64,000 bases of DNA, taken from Amoebophrya sp. A120 (lineage: Eukaryota; Sar; Dinophyceae; Syndiniales; Amoebophryaceae). Position 1 is the stretch's first letter. Every line of letters begins with the position of its first letter. This document shows positions 31,083-44,200 of this stretch, in pieces. Both the position numbers and the translations under genes were made by a program. The stretch is from contig CAJINV010000005.1 in NCBI GenBank assembly GCA_905178155.1, positions 1,452,438 through 1,516,437 of the forward strand, read 5' to 3'. The notes under the pieces were generated by a model that worked only from the letters and a program-made list of their open reading frames with translations, had not been told where the DNA came from and searched no databases.

Positions 31083-34000
31083 TCACATGAACGCCGCTCC
31101 CGTCGACAAACTGGAAGTGCTTTCATCGACTGGAAACTGCGGTCCGAAGTACTTCACGTCGAGGTCGCAGTAATACGTTTTGTTATCCTCGTCCAGAACC
31201 TTTTCGTGCACCTTACACCCCAACGTCCTCCGACACTTCTCCACATCCGCCCCATACCCCCGACATTCCTCTTGTTTCTGTGCCTTCGCGTGCTTCGACC
31301 CCTGCGGGCCCTCCTGCTCCAGTTCCATCGGCGTTTGCACGTTGGGGACCTCGCCGGACAGCGTTTCGCACTGCTCCACGCCGTGGGAGAGCGGGGCGTT
31401 CGGGTCGACGGGGCCGGCCAACCCTGCGGCGACGTCTTGGGGCGTGTAGGTTTTCACGCAGGGCGGGTCGGAGGAAATGCACTTCGCGATCTGCTCGCGC
31501 ATCATCTGGAGGGCGGCCTGTTAACGTAACGGCTTTTCTTCACTAGAATGCTGCGTAAATAATTTGACCCTCTAGCAGCTCTACGATTTCAACATCTTCT
31601 ACGAATTTATTGCAGATAATGCAACATGATCACACGGAACACACACACACCACAAAACTTGTTCTGAGTACCGATATTCCCCCATGGCACTTCGCTCCGC
31701 TGAGAAAGTTTCCGGTCTGGCACGGCGTTCTCGTGGCGTGTTGAAACGGTCGTCCCGGCCAAAACACCGGAAAGGAGTTGTTCGTCGAGATATTCTGCAC
31801 CTCACTGTCGATGGTGTTGCTGTTCATCGTTTTCTTCTCAAATTCAAACGCCGTGACATTCTCCCTCCCGTTCTGCCAATTCTCCACTTCGAAAAACGGC
31901 TTCGGATCCGTTTCGTTGTCCGTGCTGGTCAACCGGTTGAAACTGGTTTCCCACTTCACCTTCGCAATCTCATTCGTCACGTGTCTTTTGTAAGGGTTCA
32001 GGTAAAACCAGCGCGAAACTTTATCCGGCGTGACACTGTGATCGCCGAACGGCTCGGCGATGACGGCGATGTCGTCTCGGTTCTTCAAGACCCACTGCCC
32101 GGTTCTGTTCCGCTTTAACATATCCACAGAAAAAAACCCATCCACATCCATTTTTTGCATGACAAACACAGAGTTTCATGTATGTTTTGCATGACAAATT
32201 GGATGTGGATGGGTGTTTTTTCCTGGATATAACAGCAAGTCCTCGTACTCCGATTGCTCGGCGGCCGTTCGGGTTTTGTTTCCGCGCAGTTCCATCACAC
32301 GGCTATCTTCCAGCCACACGTCGTCCTGCGTTTTCAGATCTAGGCTCGCCCCAAAATCCAGCCGGATGCGCTCGAACGTCGCGTCGGGGCCGAGCTCTTC
32401 GTTCATCCCCGGCGCTGGGTCCGTTTTGTTCGGCAAATCGTAGACGAAAGGTTTTTCCCCCGTTGTCGGGTCAGTCAATGTTTCCTCGATAACCCTTGGC
32501 ACGTACTTCCCCCGCAAATCGTTCAGAGAGTTGATCGCCGGATTCGTCACGTCGTGCTGCAATTCCGGGAGTTTCAGGGTGATTGGCGGTTTTGGGTAAA
32601 CGAAGTTCCCGTTGATCTTCACTGGGTGGGACAGTGGTGCGATGTGCCACTTGGTCAAATCCTTTTTCGAATCCGCGGAAATATTCCCCGGCGACAATTC
32701 CGGGGAGACGCGCATTTCGAACAAATGCAGCCGTCCCCCCTCCTGAATGTACTCCTGCCGGAACCTTTTCGGCTCCGACGGTTGGGGTAGTCGGTACCAT
32801 TTCCCGCCAATCCCGAGCTCTTTCAGCGCGTGTTCCTCGTCGATGGTGATCTCTTTTCCGGAAAAAATAGCGTCGATGTCCTGTTCCACATTCGGATCCA
32901 AACACCGGCGGGGAGCCGTCTCGATGTCGAGGTCATCGGTTGGAAGATGGGTCGTGTTGTCGCCGCCCACGTGGTCGTCCGCTGTTTCACCTAGCATCCC
33001 GAGATCTTTGTCGATCGCGCGGTCGTGCCGGCGACATGCTTCGTAGATCCGGAACACATCCTCATCCTTGATCTTACTTTTCGGGTCGACGAGGAAGGCT
33101 TGAGGTTGGGTGGGCGGGGGAGGTGGTGGGGGTGCGTTCGAATCCTTTGAAGATTTTTCACTCTGCTCTTTCAGAAGTTTCTGTTCCTGCTGCTTTATTT
33201 TCGCGGACGAGATACTGCCCACATCCGGACTGCTCCCGTTCAGCATCTCCATTCTCGCCTTCAAAACCCTGCCCGACCACTTCCGTTGGAATTTACAGAG
33301 TCTTCCCTCCTTGTTCCCTGCCGACATCCGATTGTACCATTGGTACTCGAAAACGTCCGGAATGTCCTTCCGCTTCTCCACCCGCGGCGCGGTGTAGTGG
33401 ACCACCCTCCGCGCGCCCCACCGGATCTGCGCGTTGGGGGTTTCCAAGCCGTCCGGCCGGCAGAAGTCGTACAAAACTTTCGGCGTGTACGCTTGGTCCT
33501 GTTCGTTCTTGAACGGTTTCCCACCGACCACGGAACTGTCGACCCACTGGGTCACCTTTGAGGGGAGCAGAATGTCCCGCCCGGTCGACTCCGCGATTTT
33601 CTGGACGACTTCGTGCTCCCCGTTCCTCGTGGCGACGTACAAGCCCCACTTGTGGTCGTGCTCGTGGTTGTAGAGCAACACCGCCACTTTGTACGCCTTT
33701 TCGAATTCCTGCATCAAATCCGGCGAGTCGTGCTTCAGGAAAGCTGCCAGGGTTCCTTTTTTGTACTTCGTCGGCTTCGAGGGCTCGGGCTCGGGTTCTT
33801 CGGGAATAATGTCATCTTCTGGGTGTCCGTGTCCTTTCGGGTCTTCGAGTTTCGGCTCCCCGTTTTCGTCTGTTTCTGAGGTGGAACCCATTCCAAACAT
33901 GCTGATCCCCTTGTCCATCAGATTCTTCCCCGTGTGGTCCATCGCGTCTTTTCCCTTGTCCACAAATTCATCAAACTTTTCTGTCTATCAAATGTAAAAA

Positions 34001-35750
34001 TGTCTGGGTCTGGAAGGATGGGACTTGTGATGCGTCCTGTGGATCACACAAAACTCTGTCTTGCGTGATCAACAAAAGACGCCCTTTTCTGACCACCATG
34101 AGAGGGAATTTCTCATGCAGGACAGGCATGATAGAGACCTCGCAGAATCGGTCATGCTATGTCCTGCATTCCAGACCTTATGGGGCATGCAAATTCTGCA
34201 TGACAAGTTTGCACTCTTCCCGACCCAGACATTTTTGCAATCCATACTGTCGCCTGCTCGACCAATTCCTCCCCCTTCTTCCAAGCCGCGTCCATCGCCG
34301 CTTCTAGACTATCCCCTAAGCCCTTCGTTTTGTCCAAAACTTTGAAGTACGCCGGCGGGTAGTGCGGTGGGGGGTTGTTTTTGTCGAAAGCGATGTTGTT
34401 CGGGCTGGAATTAGACGGCGGAACGGTAGTCGCCATCAGCCACTTTCCATTCAACCCTTTTCGTTCCTCCTCAAACCCCTCGAATTCTAAATAGCTTGGC
34501 GCTACACACTCATCCCGGCAGTTCGCGCGCGCAAACGAGAACTCATCGACGCCCTTCTCATCCGCGTGCGACCGCATCGGCGGGCAGGCGTGGTTTTTGC
34601 AGACTTGCTTGCAAGTGTCCTGCCGGTTCACGGATTTCTCGTGCTCCAAATCGTAGCTCGATTGGTAGTCGAGGGAGAGCGGGATCTGGTTCTCCGGCCT
34701 GACCCGCTGGTTCTCGTTGATCTCGTACAACTGTTTCACCCCGTGGGAAAAGGGGTTGATGCTCGTGTAGATCTGCTTTTTCAGGTCGCCGGGGATGAAC
34801 TGGGTTCGGAGATGGTGCATCTGGTGCTCCACGTCCACCTCGATTTCGAACCGCAAGTTCGGTTTCCGCCTGCAGTCGATGTAGAAGGGAGTCCGTTCCT
34901 GAATCGCCTTCATGTGCGGCGTGAGTCTGTTGCTCCCGTTCAAAAAGTACGTCGCGTCCCAGTAGACCATAGCGCGGTTTTTCGGCGTGTCGAGTACCTC
35001 CCCGTGGTTGGCGGTTCTGGAAAGTTCGCCCAGTGAGTCGCCGTAAACGGTTTTTTCCTTGTCCACAGAACTTCTCTCCGTCGCGGTTCCAGAGGAGATG
35101 GACGCTACATCTTCATGGTTCTTCTCGTCCAAATTTGCATTCGGATTGTCGTCCAGTAACCGAACGTGCACGAACCCTTGCGGCCGGCCGAAGGTCACCT
35201 CCGGGTGTACTCCCTCGTCTTTTCTCCAGCCGGAATACCCGCATTTCTTCAGCTGCAGCCACTGGGCCAAATTGGTCCTCACATTCGGCGGCATCTGGTC
35301 CGCGACCGGTGGGCCCTCGTCTTCGCCACCGGACAAACTGTCCATCACGCCGCCCATCGCGTCTTTCCCGAGCTCCAGCAACGTGTCGCCGTGGTCCTGG
35401 AGGAAGCCGCCCGGATCCTTGACCGCACCGGCGGCGGCCATCATTGCGGTAGGGGGCACGGGGAGCATGAAGGAGGTGTCGTGGTGGAGGGGTCGTGGTG
35501 GGTAGCTGCGGATGTTGCCGGGACGGAGAAGATTTCGCCACGCTGCTCTGGAGAAGAAGGTAGAAGAAGACCATTGAGGGCTGCGGCTCACAGCACCCTT
35601 GGTTCCTGGTGCTGTGAGATCCGCTTCGGCATCAGAGGTGCAAAACGATGACCGGTTGTGTTGACCCGTCCAGCGAGAGGCTGACGCTTTGTTCTCTGGT
35701 ACATCGCCAAAGAGGTGGTCTGTAAGATCATGTCGGACCCCCACGACCAT
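31083..35750 (-). CDS. Unrecognised 1377-residue protein assembled across two introners
   Basis: Proposed join of 35750..34247, 33980..32230, 32115..31672 and 31517..31083; the total length is an exact multiple of three. Junctions 1 and 2 are introner insertions removed with one duplication each; junction 3 is a normal 154-nt intron (TCG|GTACTC...ACAG|GCC). No known domain is recognised. The N-terminal part is Ala/Gly-rich, then Cys/His residues occur in short clusters (CKQVCKNHACPP, ANCRDEC). The centre has an amphipathic block (EKFDEFVDKGKDAMDHTGK) echoed by an earlier GDTLLELGKDAMGGVM. A run of seven prolines lies near the middle, followed by acidic segments and a C-terminal Cys cluster (EECRGYGADVEKCRRTLGC). 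The start is uncertain: ATG 35750 is first in frame, but the later M codons near 35450 or an upstream exon are possible. Coding status rests on frame continuity and composition. Confidence 0.65.
32121..32229. mobile_element. 109-bp introner in the 1377-residue protein gene
   Basis: Flanked by TAACA at 32116-32120 and 32230-32234. On the gene strand it runs TATCCAGGAAAAAACACCC ... TTTTCTGTGGATA. Its ends are inverted repeats of about 30 bp sharing CCCATCCACATCCA, so it is almost a pure hairpin. Two copies of TGTCATGC lie in the loop region. Exact removal with one duplication joins the codons reading EDLLLKRNRTG in frame. No GT-AG pair fits that exact cut. Confidence 0.8.
33986..34246. mobile_element. 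261-bp introner in the 1377-residue protein gene
   Basis: Flanked by CTGTC at 33981-33985 and 34247-34251. Gene-strand ends are TATGGATTGCAAAAATGTC and, inverted, TATCAAATGTAAAAATGTC; the inverted match continues through CTGGGTC and an ACTTGTxATGC block. Exact removal with one duplication reads EQATEKFDEFVDK in frame. The acceptor side ends TAGACAG, but a GTATGG...ACAG reading would shift the frame. Confidence 0.78.
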
Positions 35751-38235
35751 GATTCTTTTGCAACTTCTATTCCAGTTCTTGCTAAATAATGATGTCGCCG
35801 CCAATTGCTTAGCTCTTGCTCTGGCACTTGCTTCTAGTCTGGCAGGTCAGACATGATTGCTCATCTTCCTCGACCGAACACCACAAGCGATAGGATGTGG
35901 ATGATGGCGATGCTATGTCACTCAATTACAGGCACAAGGGTAAGACTAAAAGACACATGACGAAATACAACAAAAAGCATAGGAATGATCCCTCCGCTCG
36001 CTTTTTTCAAAAAGCCCGTATTTTCAGCACAACAAAACAAGCTCCACCAGGACACTCGGACCACTGTTCTCTCTTTGCGGTCCAAAAATACACACGCGCC
36101 ACACTGCCTCTTCAGAAGCAACACTCAAAACACAATCATACTGAACAAACCACCAGACACTTTCCACAGGCAGCGCTGACCGTCCGTGGGATGCATGCTC
36201 CGGTGGGCGAGCCAAGACATACTTAACTAGCACCCTGGGCCCCAATCCCAAAGCCTCCGGTTCTGACTGGCCATAAAGCAGGGGCATTTTACAAAATCGC
36301 CGCGCCCCCCCGGCCACAGATTCGGAAAAGCCCACAAACAGCGGGCGCGAACAGACGCCGGCGCGCGGGCCATGCAGCTGCGCCACACAAGCAGCAGCGC
36401 GCCACGCGTTGGCTCCGCGCCGACGGGGTGGAGGCACGGCTGGCACAGGCACCAAGGGCACGCGCCACGGGGACACACGGCACAAGAACACACAAAAAAG
36501 CGCGACCCTGCTTGCTCGGGGCGGGCGCGCGGAGCCGCAAAGGGGCGCCCAACCCAAAAACCAGCGCAAGGCTAGGGGGCGAAGTTCAAAAATACATCGG
36601 ACAGGGGCGGCGCGCCCGGGCGCCAAATAAATGGGCCGCCCCAAATTCCCCCACATTCGGCGAGGTGCCCAATCAATGGAACGGCCGGAACATGTTGAAC
36701 GGCGCCGGGTTGTAAACAGCAAGGAAGGCGGCGGGTGGGATTGGGCCAGCAGCGGCTGGCGCCGCGGGGGCTGCATTCCCGGAGCGCCAGCGGCTCGGCC
36801 TGCCTCTCGCCCCGGCTTCCGCCACGGAATTCGCGCGCCCCGCCCGTGTATTGGTTGGGCGTCCAGCCTCCCGCGCCGTCTTGTTCGCCGTCCAGCCTCC
36901 CCTGCTGCCTTCGCTACCTCCACGCTGGACGGCCCAGAACTCAGACAATGGCGGGGCGCCCGCGCGGGGCGGGGCGGCCGAGCGACCGCCCGGGCCCGCT
37001 CCAGCAGGGCGGCCGGCGCGCGCGCCCCGCCCGTTTTCACAGGGCGGGCGGGCGCTCCGCCTGCGTGCTCGCTGCCACACATCGAAGGCCGGGCCGCAGA
37101 ATTGTTTCCACAACCCCGGGGGGGCCTTTCCACTACCTAGTCCGCGTGACCTGGCGCGCTGCTTTTTGCGCGTGGCGATGTCGGCCGAAGCCGGCAGCGG
37201 CGGGCACTGGCAACGGGCTCGAGGGCGGAAAGCGGTAGCCGACGCGACTGAGAGGCAGCAGGCCCGGCATCGTCTTGCTCGGCCTCGTTACTTAGGTTGC
37301 CCGCTGGCTGGCGCTGCCGCCGGCGGCACCAAAAACAAAGCCGCGCCCGCCTTGCGTCTGCAGCTGCGCCAGGACGCTCTTCGCCCATTCACCACACAGC
37401 GACCGCCCGGCGCTGTGTCCGTGATGCAACTGGTAGGACGGCAACGCGCAAGAGCAGGGGAAGAGGGCCGGACCCATGCGCACGCGTTTGGCGAAATTCG
37501 ACACCGCTCCCACCCAAGCGCGGAAGTTCTCCGGTTTGTTTCCGCACCCCTCCGCCCTATCGTCGTTGACTGCTGGCCAGGTGGAATTCAACGCGTGGCA
37601 TGCCCTCGGCGACGTCGCTTCCGCTTCGCTCGAACTAGCGGTCTCTCTGCTCTCTCAAGTCTGGTGTGGGAGAAGCACAATTCACACAGAAATAGGCCCC
37701 TGCGATGTAGCCCGATTATTCATCGATCTTGCTTCGTCCTTTCGATTCTGTTTACACACTGTTCGGAGTCACCACAAGCTTCGACACCACTCTACTATCG
37801 ATTTTTCCGGTATAGATATGGTTTAGGAGATATATGGTCTTAAAGTTGTGGAAATGTTGAAGAAAATGATCACTGGATAAAAATGTCGTACTCATACTTG
37901 TCACAGACTCAGACATCATGTGCACTTAGCTTACAATGCAGGTAATTAAATCATACAGTTGTTACGTTAGGAGTCATATTCATTGTACAGAGAGCGAAAA
38001 ATCAAAATCATGATCCAATTGTCATCACAGTACCCTGAATCTACTGTCGTGAGAGAGTACTTATTCGTATTGTACAACTACACACACGTGAAGTAGAACA
38101 CGCAGTGACGAAGCATAGATGAAAGCTCTGTATACGTAATAAAACAAAAATCGATTTGACAGCTTCGTGCGAGAAGTTGATGAAGTTGTCTTTCATATAA
38201 ACAACATTGCCACTCCACCTGCGCCCGGTCTCTTT
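35751..38235. other. 2.5-kb spacer with GC-rich island (about 36.2-37.6 kb)
   Basis: AT-rich flanks enclose about 1.4 kb of GC-rich sequence. The island carries overlapping long ORFs on both strands (for example 36024-37133 minus, 36631-37140 plus) of Arg/Ala/Pro/Gly composition with no domain, as expected from base composition alone. I found no clear inverted repeat at its borders. The remainder is AT-rich flank. Confidence 0.55.
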
Positions 38236-41200
38236 TCAATTGTAACTCGCCCGAATCGGTCGGCACCACCGTTGCCACAAGAAATACCGAAAGTCCTCTC
38301 GGATGTTCCTTGTTTCCAAAACGAGTGTCGCAACGCCCCTCCGTGGCACGTCGGCTGGGGAGTGCCAGGTGCTATATTGGGCACCTCCTGCACTACTCGC
38401 CGGCGCAGTCTTCACCGCATTGATATCTTCTTCAACACCTACTTCCACACTGTCCGCGTCTGTCGGCAACAGCAAGACCGGTGGCGCGTTCAAATTCTTT
38501 GCTTCCCTCGCCGCCTCTACGACTTCCAGAACGGATTTCATTTTTGTCAGACCGCTTTTACTCTCCAAATCCGCGCAGACGAATAGTTTTCCGCTCTCCG
38601 CTTTCGCCACGCAGTACAACACCCAGACGAGCAGCCGGTCTTCTGGAATCGAGACATCCACAGTGTACGTCGAACTGTGCAGCTGATGGTAGTGGGCGAT
38701 ATTCGTGACGGAATAGAGCAAATTTAACGTGGTCAGCCGCCCGATCCGGGTGACGATTTCCTGTTGTGCCGTCTCGCTGAACACGTTTCGGTTGAACAGT
38801 ACCCGCGGTGAGCAAATCTTCTCCCGTTCCGCACACCGAGAAAAGAGGAGAAAAAACATTTCAACCCGCGGGTCGCTGTCGACATGCTGGTCTTTCGACT
38901 GCCAGTCGACCTCGTCCAGCCACCCGGAGCCGTCCGCGAAAATCTTAAGCAGTTTTAGAAAGTCTGCGACCCGGAGATGCAGCAAGTGGGTGATGGAGCG
39001 GAGCGCGCGGATTTTGTGAAACACGGCCGCGTCGGACTTTTCTAAAACTAGGCAAAGCCGGTCGAGGAGCTCCAAGTTCGTGGTTTGGAGCTGGGGCTGG
39101 TTGTCGCTATTGGATATTCCTGCAGAAGTAGTCCCAGTTGTGCCGGGGCTGGATGGGCTAGCTGGATTGCTCATGTCAAGTTGTTTTGTTTGAGATGGTT
39201 GCTGTGCGAAGAAGCCGTGGATCTGTGGGCCGCAGGTCGTCGATGTTGACGGTATCTTCTTTTCAAACCCGACGCCGGTTTCTCCGGCTGGAAGCGGGTT
39301 GACCGTCAACAATGATGAGGAGTAATCGCAAAAGAAAATCTCCGTCTCAACCACCGCGGAGTCATCTTCATCTCCCGGCTCTGCGCCCTCTTGGCTTTTC
39401 TTACCGCTTTTTCCAAATGGATTTTGCTGCTGCTTCGCGCTTGGGCAGCTACTGGAAGAACCCGCTCCCGCCGCGGAGCTCCGCACGATCTTCAGGTGGC
39501 AATTTCGAAAATGATCATCGTCCTGGTACTGCGACAGATCGCACGGCGGGAACACCGGCGCACCTCCACCGCCGCTTTCCGAAAAGTTCCCGTCCGGGCC
39601 ACCGGCGATCGGCGGGAAAATGAGTGCTTTGTCCTGCTCGGAGAGCATTGACCACTGATTTTTCGCGGAGAAATTTGGCGGCAGCAATTTCACACCGTGG
39701 ATCGAGCCCGCGATGTTTTTGTTGCTTCCACCCGAAGAAGATACTGTTCCTGTCGCACCGGAGTTGTGCATCGCCAGCTTGTAGTCGAAAACCGACTTTT
39801 CCCATTCGTTGATCAGCATCAAACCCTCCAGAACCGCCCGGTCACAGGCATTTGTCCCAACTCGCAGCGCATATCTGCCTGTCGGGTTTTGTGGGCAGTA
39901 GTAGAAAAACGGGCGGACGATCTGCAGAATCAATTTTCTCGTCGTTTTGTGCGTCGTGTCGCTAGACAAAAGCCGCTCAAACTGCAACCCGCGGCAGGAC
40001 ACGTCGGTCCTGAACCACAATGATGGGAGTAGCTCCTGGCAGACGTGCGGAACGCGTGCATGGGACACACACTCCCTCAGCAAAGTCGCGAGCTGTGCCT
40101 GTTTCAAGATACAGGTCCTCTGCAAAGCGGTGAGAAACGCTTGGAAACCGGTTGGAAGACACAAATCGAGCATGTCTTTCACGACTAGAAACTGGCTGAA
40201 CGTCAGGAAATGGAGCTTTTTCGCGATTTTCATGTACTTCTGGTACATCGAAGCAACGCGTCGGTATTCCTGATTCGACCCGGCGACGAGGGTCGTTGGA
40301 ATGATAGACGCGAAATCCTGTTCATGGAGAAAGTTGTGCTGCTGTAACTGGTGCCCGACCACATGATGATTTCCTCCGATACTTGCGGCTTTCCCATTCC
40401 TCGCTTTCCCCTTTGAACTTGAAGAAGTACTTGATGCCTCAAAAGTTGTCACCTTGTCGAGGAAATCAGGCGGCGTCACTTGTACACGGATGTTCCTTGT
40501 GAAAGGGTTTTCATCGCCCTGCTTCTCCTCTTTGAGACAGGACAACAACGTGTGTGCCTCTGCCTGTCTTATGTCGTTCTCCAGAGCCGCTGCAACCGAA
40601 TCTAAACTTTGTGAACCGCCATTGTTCCCGTTTTTCTTGTTCTTGTTCGGCCCTTTGGCTTTTGCAGCCACACCACCGTCGCCATTTTCTGGCTCGGGTA
40701 AGAGCTTGAGTTGCGGGATGCAGTCCAGCAGAGTTTTGTTCGCAGCGGTGAAATCGCTTCGGTAGAGTTTCCGGCAAAACAACGAGCGGGCAAACGGATC
40801 CCTTAAATTCAAATCGTAAACACCCTGGACCAAGTTGCTCGATCGAAAAATCGTCGGCGCCGCGTCCTGAAAGCCAGACACGTCGACGCAGCGCAGGGTT
40901 GGTAAAGCGATGACCAAGCGGAGCAAGGATTCTAAACCCAAGGACCCCAGCGGGCTTCCCGCGAGGAACAAACTGCGCAATTTAGGGTGTTTCGAGCACG
41001 CGCATTCCAGCACAAAGGCGGTCTTCGCGTCGAAACCGGAGTGCGCTAAATCCAAGGAAAGTAGCGTATTGTTCTCCGCCAGGCCCTCGACGAAAAGGGA
41101 GAGCGGGGAATACGTGTCGAGGTATTGGTTTTGCTTTTCGAGAGAAGCTCCTGCAGAAGACGCAGCTCCGCCTCCCGCTCCACTACTTGTTGACGAAGTA

Positions 41201-44200
41201 CCATCGCCCGTTGTTCCATTTTCTTCCTTCGAGCTAGTTGGTTCCCCAGCGCTGGTCCCCGGCACTTCTGTTTCTGCCTTGTAGATCATCTCCTGCAGTT
41301 GTGTTTTCCCGGACACGAATCTCGTGTCCAGAATGTGCGAGATATCTTCGTCCGGGTGCGACGGCCCGGAAAGGATCATCTGCGTGCGCGAGCTGTGCGC
41401 CTTCCGGTTAAACACAACGGCCGCGTGCGCCATGTCGCCCGCGTCAAAGCCGTTGGTGAGTTTCAAGTCCGCGATCGCGAACCCGTGGTGGTCCGCTGCG
41501 GAAGTCCCCGATTGGAAGGAACTACACCTCCCGTACTTGATTCTTGCCTCCCCGAACGACTGCGCGTTGTAACTCAAGTCGAGATGCTCTAATGACTTCG
41601 TGTGTTTCACCAACGCGCGGAGCGCCAGCAGGCCATCGTCTAGCAGAAAATTCCTGCTCAAATCCAGTTTCTGTAAAAACGTCAAGTGCTGCAGCTCCAC
41701 CACCTCCGCCTGCCCCGTCGTTCTCCCCAGCCCGCAGTCACTGACGTTCAGGTCCATCAAGAACGGCGTGTACCCGGAGAGCGACCTGAAAAGCTGCAAG
41801 AACAGTCCGGGCGAGCACCGCTTGAACCCTTGGAGATCCAACCGCCGGAGAGATTTTGGTAACAGACACGTTGGCTGGACCAGGCCGACTAGGAACAGAT
41901 CGCCGAGCTGTGGGTTGTTGCCAATCACGAGCTCCTGGAGGTGGGAAAGGACTTTTGGAGTTTTGCTTTTGTTTTCCTCGTCTGTTTGTTCATCATCGGA
42001 TGAAGTTGCGCCGTCGGAAGAGGTATTCGAATTTGCTGTGGGTCCAGCATTTTTGTTCTTCATCACTGCAGCAGCCGCGACTGTCTTTGCATAGTCCTTG
42101 TTCCAGAGCTTCAGGAAGTTCAGAAGCGCTTCCGCGGAGAACTGATTCCCATCGAGGTAGAGCCGCCGAATCGCGCGCCTGCTTTCTAGAAGCTCCCTGA
42201 GAATGTTCGTCGTCCTCCCTGCGGAGATGACGTCTTCTTCCAGTAGGAGTTTGACCAAATTGTGTTGCTTCAACTTGTCCGCCTGTTCGAAGAAAGAAGT
42301 TTTACCGCTTGGATTTTCTTTCCTGCTCAATTTCAGCGCTAATTTGATCGCTTTTCCTTCTTCCTCTTCCTCCAAAGCCATCTGCTTCACTGCTTCGGTG
42401 CTGCAGATCAACTCGTTGTCCTCCAACTGCCATTGGCTGAAGTTCAGAGTTCCCGGACCGCCCAAGACGAACTGCGAATTCCCAAACGCAAAGGCCGCGC
42501 GTTCGGAGCACTGGAGTCTCCTCGCGGTGCGGATGTAGAGTTGATCGGCTATGGACTCCGCAACCGTGTTGGTGGTTAACCTTGGCAAGTGCAGCATCGC
42601 CTCGAAGAGGGACTCCCGCCAATTCCGTTGCTGTTTGTCCAAAGTGGAGATGACAGATTCCACGCCCGGCGGGATGGTGTCGAGGAGAAGCGTGTCGTTC
42701 AGGGTTCTGAACCTTGTCGAGGACGAAGTACTAGATGAACGGGCTCTTGTGTCAGGAACTGGACCTGAGGCTTTATTTGACGAAGTGTTGCCTGTTAAAA
42801 GCTGAGCCGGTGGCGAAGCCGCACCAATCTCGCTCGTACGAGCGCGACGCATGGACTTGCTCCAATCGTTCAGCTTCTGTTTCGTTTGCTTCTTGTGAAT
42901 CGTTGGCGAAACCCAAAAGGGATTGTTTGAGGGCTCTTTTCTCTTTCTCGGTGGTGTGCCGAAGTGCGCTGGCTGGTCAGCAGCATCCACGTCTTCTCCG
43001 TTCCTTGCAGCTTCTTCTTCAAGAGCTCTACTTTCACTGCCTCTAGCTGCATTCACCAAAACCATCCTCCGCAAAAACTTTTCCGGATACGAGCGTGCCA
43101 ATTCCATCCGCTCTGGCTCGGAGAGAAGCGGGAAATACCGCCCCAATGCCTTTGCGTAGCTTTTCATCTGCAGCCTTATCTGCTCCTGTTCGGTCATTTC
43201 AGTTTCGTCGAGACCTGCGTTCGCAGTGTGTGCAGGTGCACCATTCATCCTGCCGACAGTACTAGCATTCCCCTCGTCCACCCCCTTCGGACCTACCTCC
43301 ACCAGTGCTTCTTTTCTCGCTCTTTGAAAATCTTCCACCCTTTCTATCAACAGCGCTTCGCACTGCCCGATGCTCATCTCGTTCTGGGTGGTGACAAGCT
43401 TCAAGTGCTTGTCCTCACGGAGAATCGGTGCGTAGTTCTCCTTCAGGTAGACGGCGTTTGACCCGTCGAGATCGTGTGGGGCTGTTTCTCTTGCCTTCCT
43501 GCTGCTCGCGAGCTCATCGTACACGTTTGCAGTTTTACTACCATGCCAGGGGGAGCTCGCTGTCTTGCTGTACTGTGAATGGCCCTTCACCTTTTGCGGA
43601 GAGGAGGAGATCGATCGCATGGAGCTGCTTAATGTAGTTGTTTTCATCATCATCCTCTTCTTCGCCGCCAGCTCGGCTTGCGCATCCGCGAGCAAGTCGC
43701 CGCCACGACCTTCGTCCATTTGCTCCTTCGCTTGCACAGTTGCAGGATTTCTGTTCTGTTGCGGACCGGGGATGCAGAAGTTCGCTGTTGCGGAGGAAAG
43801 CTTCAACTTTTCCAACTCCTCCGGGTCGTTGAAAAAAAACGCGGTACCTGGCTGCTTCCTGTACCTTCTCAGGTCCCTTCCCTCGTGCTCGAGCAGGGTT
43901 TGCGCACAGGAAACCACTTTGCAAACCGACGGGTCGTTCGCGGTGCGCCCGTGCTGCTTTTGCTTTTGCGGGCTCAGGCTTTTGGACTTTATTTTCAAGT
44001 GATGGTGACTGTGGTCGGTTTGATGTGTGGTCGCATGCGGTCCACCAGGGCGGTAAAAATGGTGCCCGTCTTGATGAAATACATTTTCGCCTCCATCAAC
44101 TACCTGATCCTCCTCCACCACTCCGCGAAAGGCGTATTTATTCGCCCCCCAAGAATGCAGCGCCTCGTCCGCCGTCGACGGCCTCCCACCGCGGAGGACT

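Noticed and set aside
36024-37133. 369-codon minus-strand ORF in a GC-rich island
   Set aside because: Composition-driven, overlapped by equally long plus-strand ORFs, no recognisable domain.
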